6,336 bases of DNA from CAYXDO01 sp964463485. GTDB lineage: Bacteria; Myxococcota; Kuafuiibacteriia; Kuafuiibacteriales; Kuafuiibacteriaceae. This document shows positions 6,207-6,336 of the stretch, piece after piece. The stretch spans positions 1 through 6,336 of the forward strand of contig CAYXDO010000281.1 in assembly GCA_964463485.1 (NCBI GenBank), given 5' to 3'. The position numbers and the translations under genes were made by a program. Below the pieces are notes generated by a model. That model saw nothing but the letters and a program-made list of their open reading frames with translations. It did not search any database and was not told the origin of the DNA. Position 1 is the stretch's first letter. Each line of letters begins with the position of its first letter.

Positions 6207-6336
6207 GAAGTCCTCGCAGAGCCGCGCCGAATTTCGACGCTAGTGGCTGGCTAGCGAGCTAGGGTCTCACTCATCGAGAGGCGGCTGGGTTCCTGAGGTG
6301 GTTCGCGCGCGACGGCGACCGTCGTTGCCCGTGCCC

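Larger units (their letters stand above)
6072..6336. other. Upstream region of the three-gene operon
   Basis: These 265 bp should hold the operon promoter. I could not place a -35/-10 pair with confidence. Present are the ribosome-binding site, a perfect 12-bp palindrome (6108-6119), a GGGCAC hexamer run (6173-6206), three CTAG tetramers within 6240-6262, and a small hairpin (6310-6324). No coding frame here is long or distinctive enough to call. Confidence 0.5.

Noticed and set aside
4209..6254. 681-residue plus-strand frame
   Set aside because: It is exactly antisense to the EF-hand gene, in which the motif-bearing, membrane-helix-bearing frame lies on the other strand. It is a GC-rich mirror frame.
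6310..6324. Intrinsic terminator hairpin (6-bp stem, 3-base loop)
   Set aside because: There is no T-run on either side, and short GC stems are frequent in this DNA.
6251..6334. Tail of a minus-strand gene entering from the right edge
   Set aside because: A frame of about 27 codons ends at 6251-6253, but another minus frame is also open to 6271-6273. Neither is long or distinctive enough to call.

Overview
The window is high-GC bacterial DNA (roughly two-thirds G+C by eye), with strongly G/C-ending codons in its long genes. It also carries GC-rich microsatellites: a 21-bp tandem array and a run of GGGCAC hexamers. This suits a large-genome soil bacterium such as a member of the Myxococcota (Sandaracinus/Polyangia-like). 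That assignment is inference; no marker gene is present to settle it.

Layout. Positions 1-134 may hold the last 43 codons of a plus-strand gene entering from the left (weak call). Positions 135-849 hold no gene I can support. They contain a 21-bp tandem array (430-534 plus degenerate units to about 596), a short 8-bp repeat and an AT-richer motif near 215-231. From 850 to 6071 three genes lie on the minus strand, tightly packed and read right to left: a 725-aa EF-hand membrane protein of unknown function (3894-6071), a 584-aa DUF262/GmrSD-N-type protein (2139-3893), and a 430-aa HipA-family Ser/Thr kinase (850-2142). Positions 6072-6336 are the upstream region of this gene set, with a ribosome-binding site, a perfect 12-bp palindrome, GGGCAC hexamers and a CTAG cluster.

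How the genes may work together. The DUF262 gene and hipA overlap by four bases (ATGA), so they are very probably translationally coupled and work as a unit. No HipB-type helix-turn-helix antitoxin lies on either side of hipA. The DUF262 partner looks like a GmrSD/BrxU-type protein whose C-terminal HNH nuclease has lost its catalytic histidines. The kinase appears to lack serine at the usual P-loop autophosphorylation positions. A nucleotide-sensing DUF262 protein paired with a HipA kinase, with no antitoxin and no live nuclease, is the best candidate here for an undescribed defence or toxin-type module. The EF-hand membrane protein lies immediately upstream on the same strand, but its functional link to the pair is unproven.
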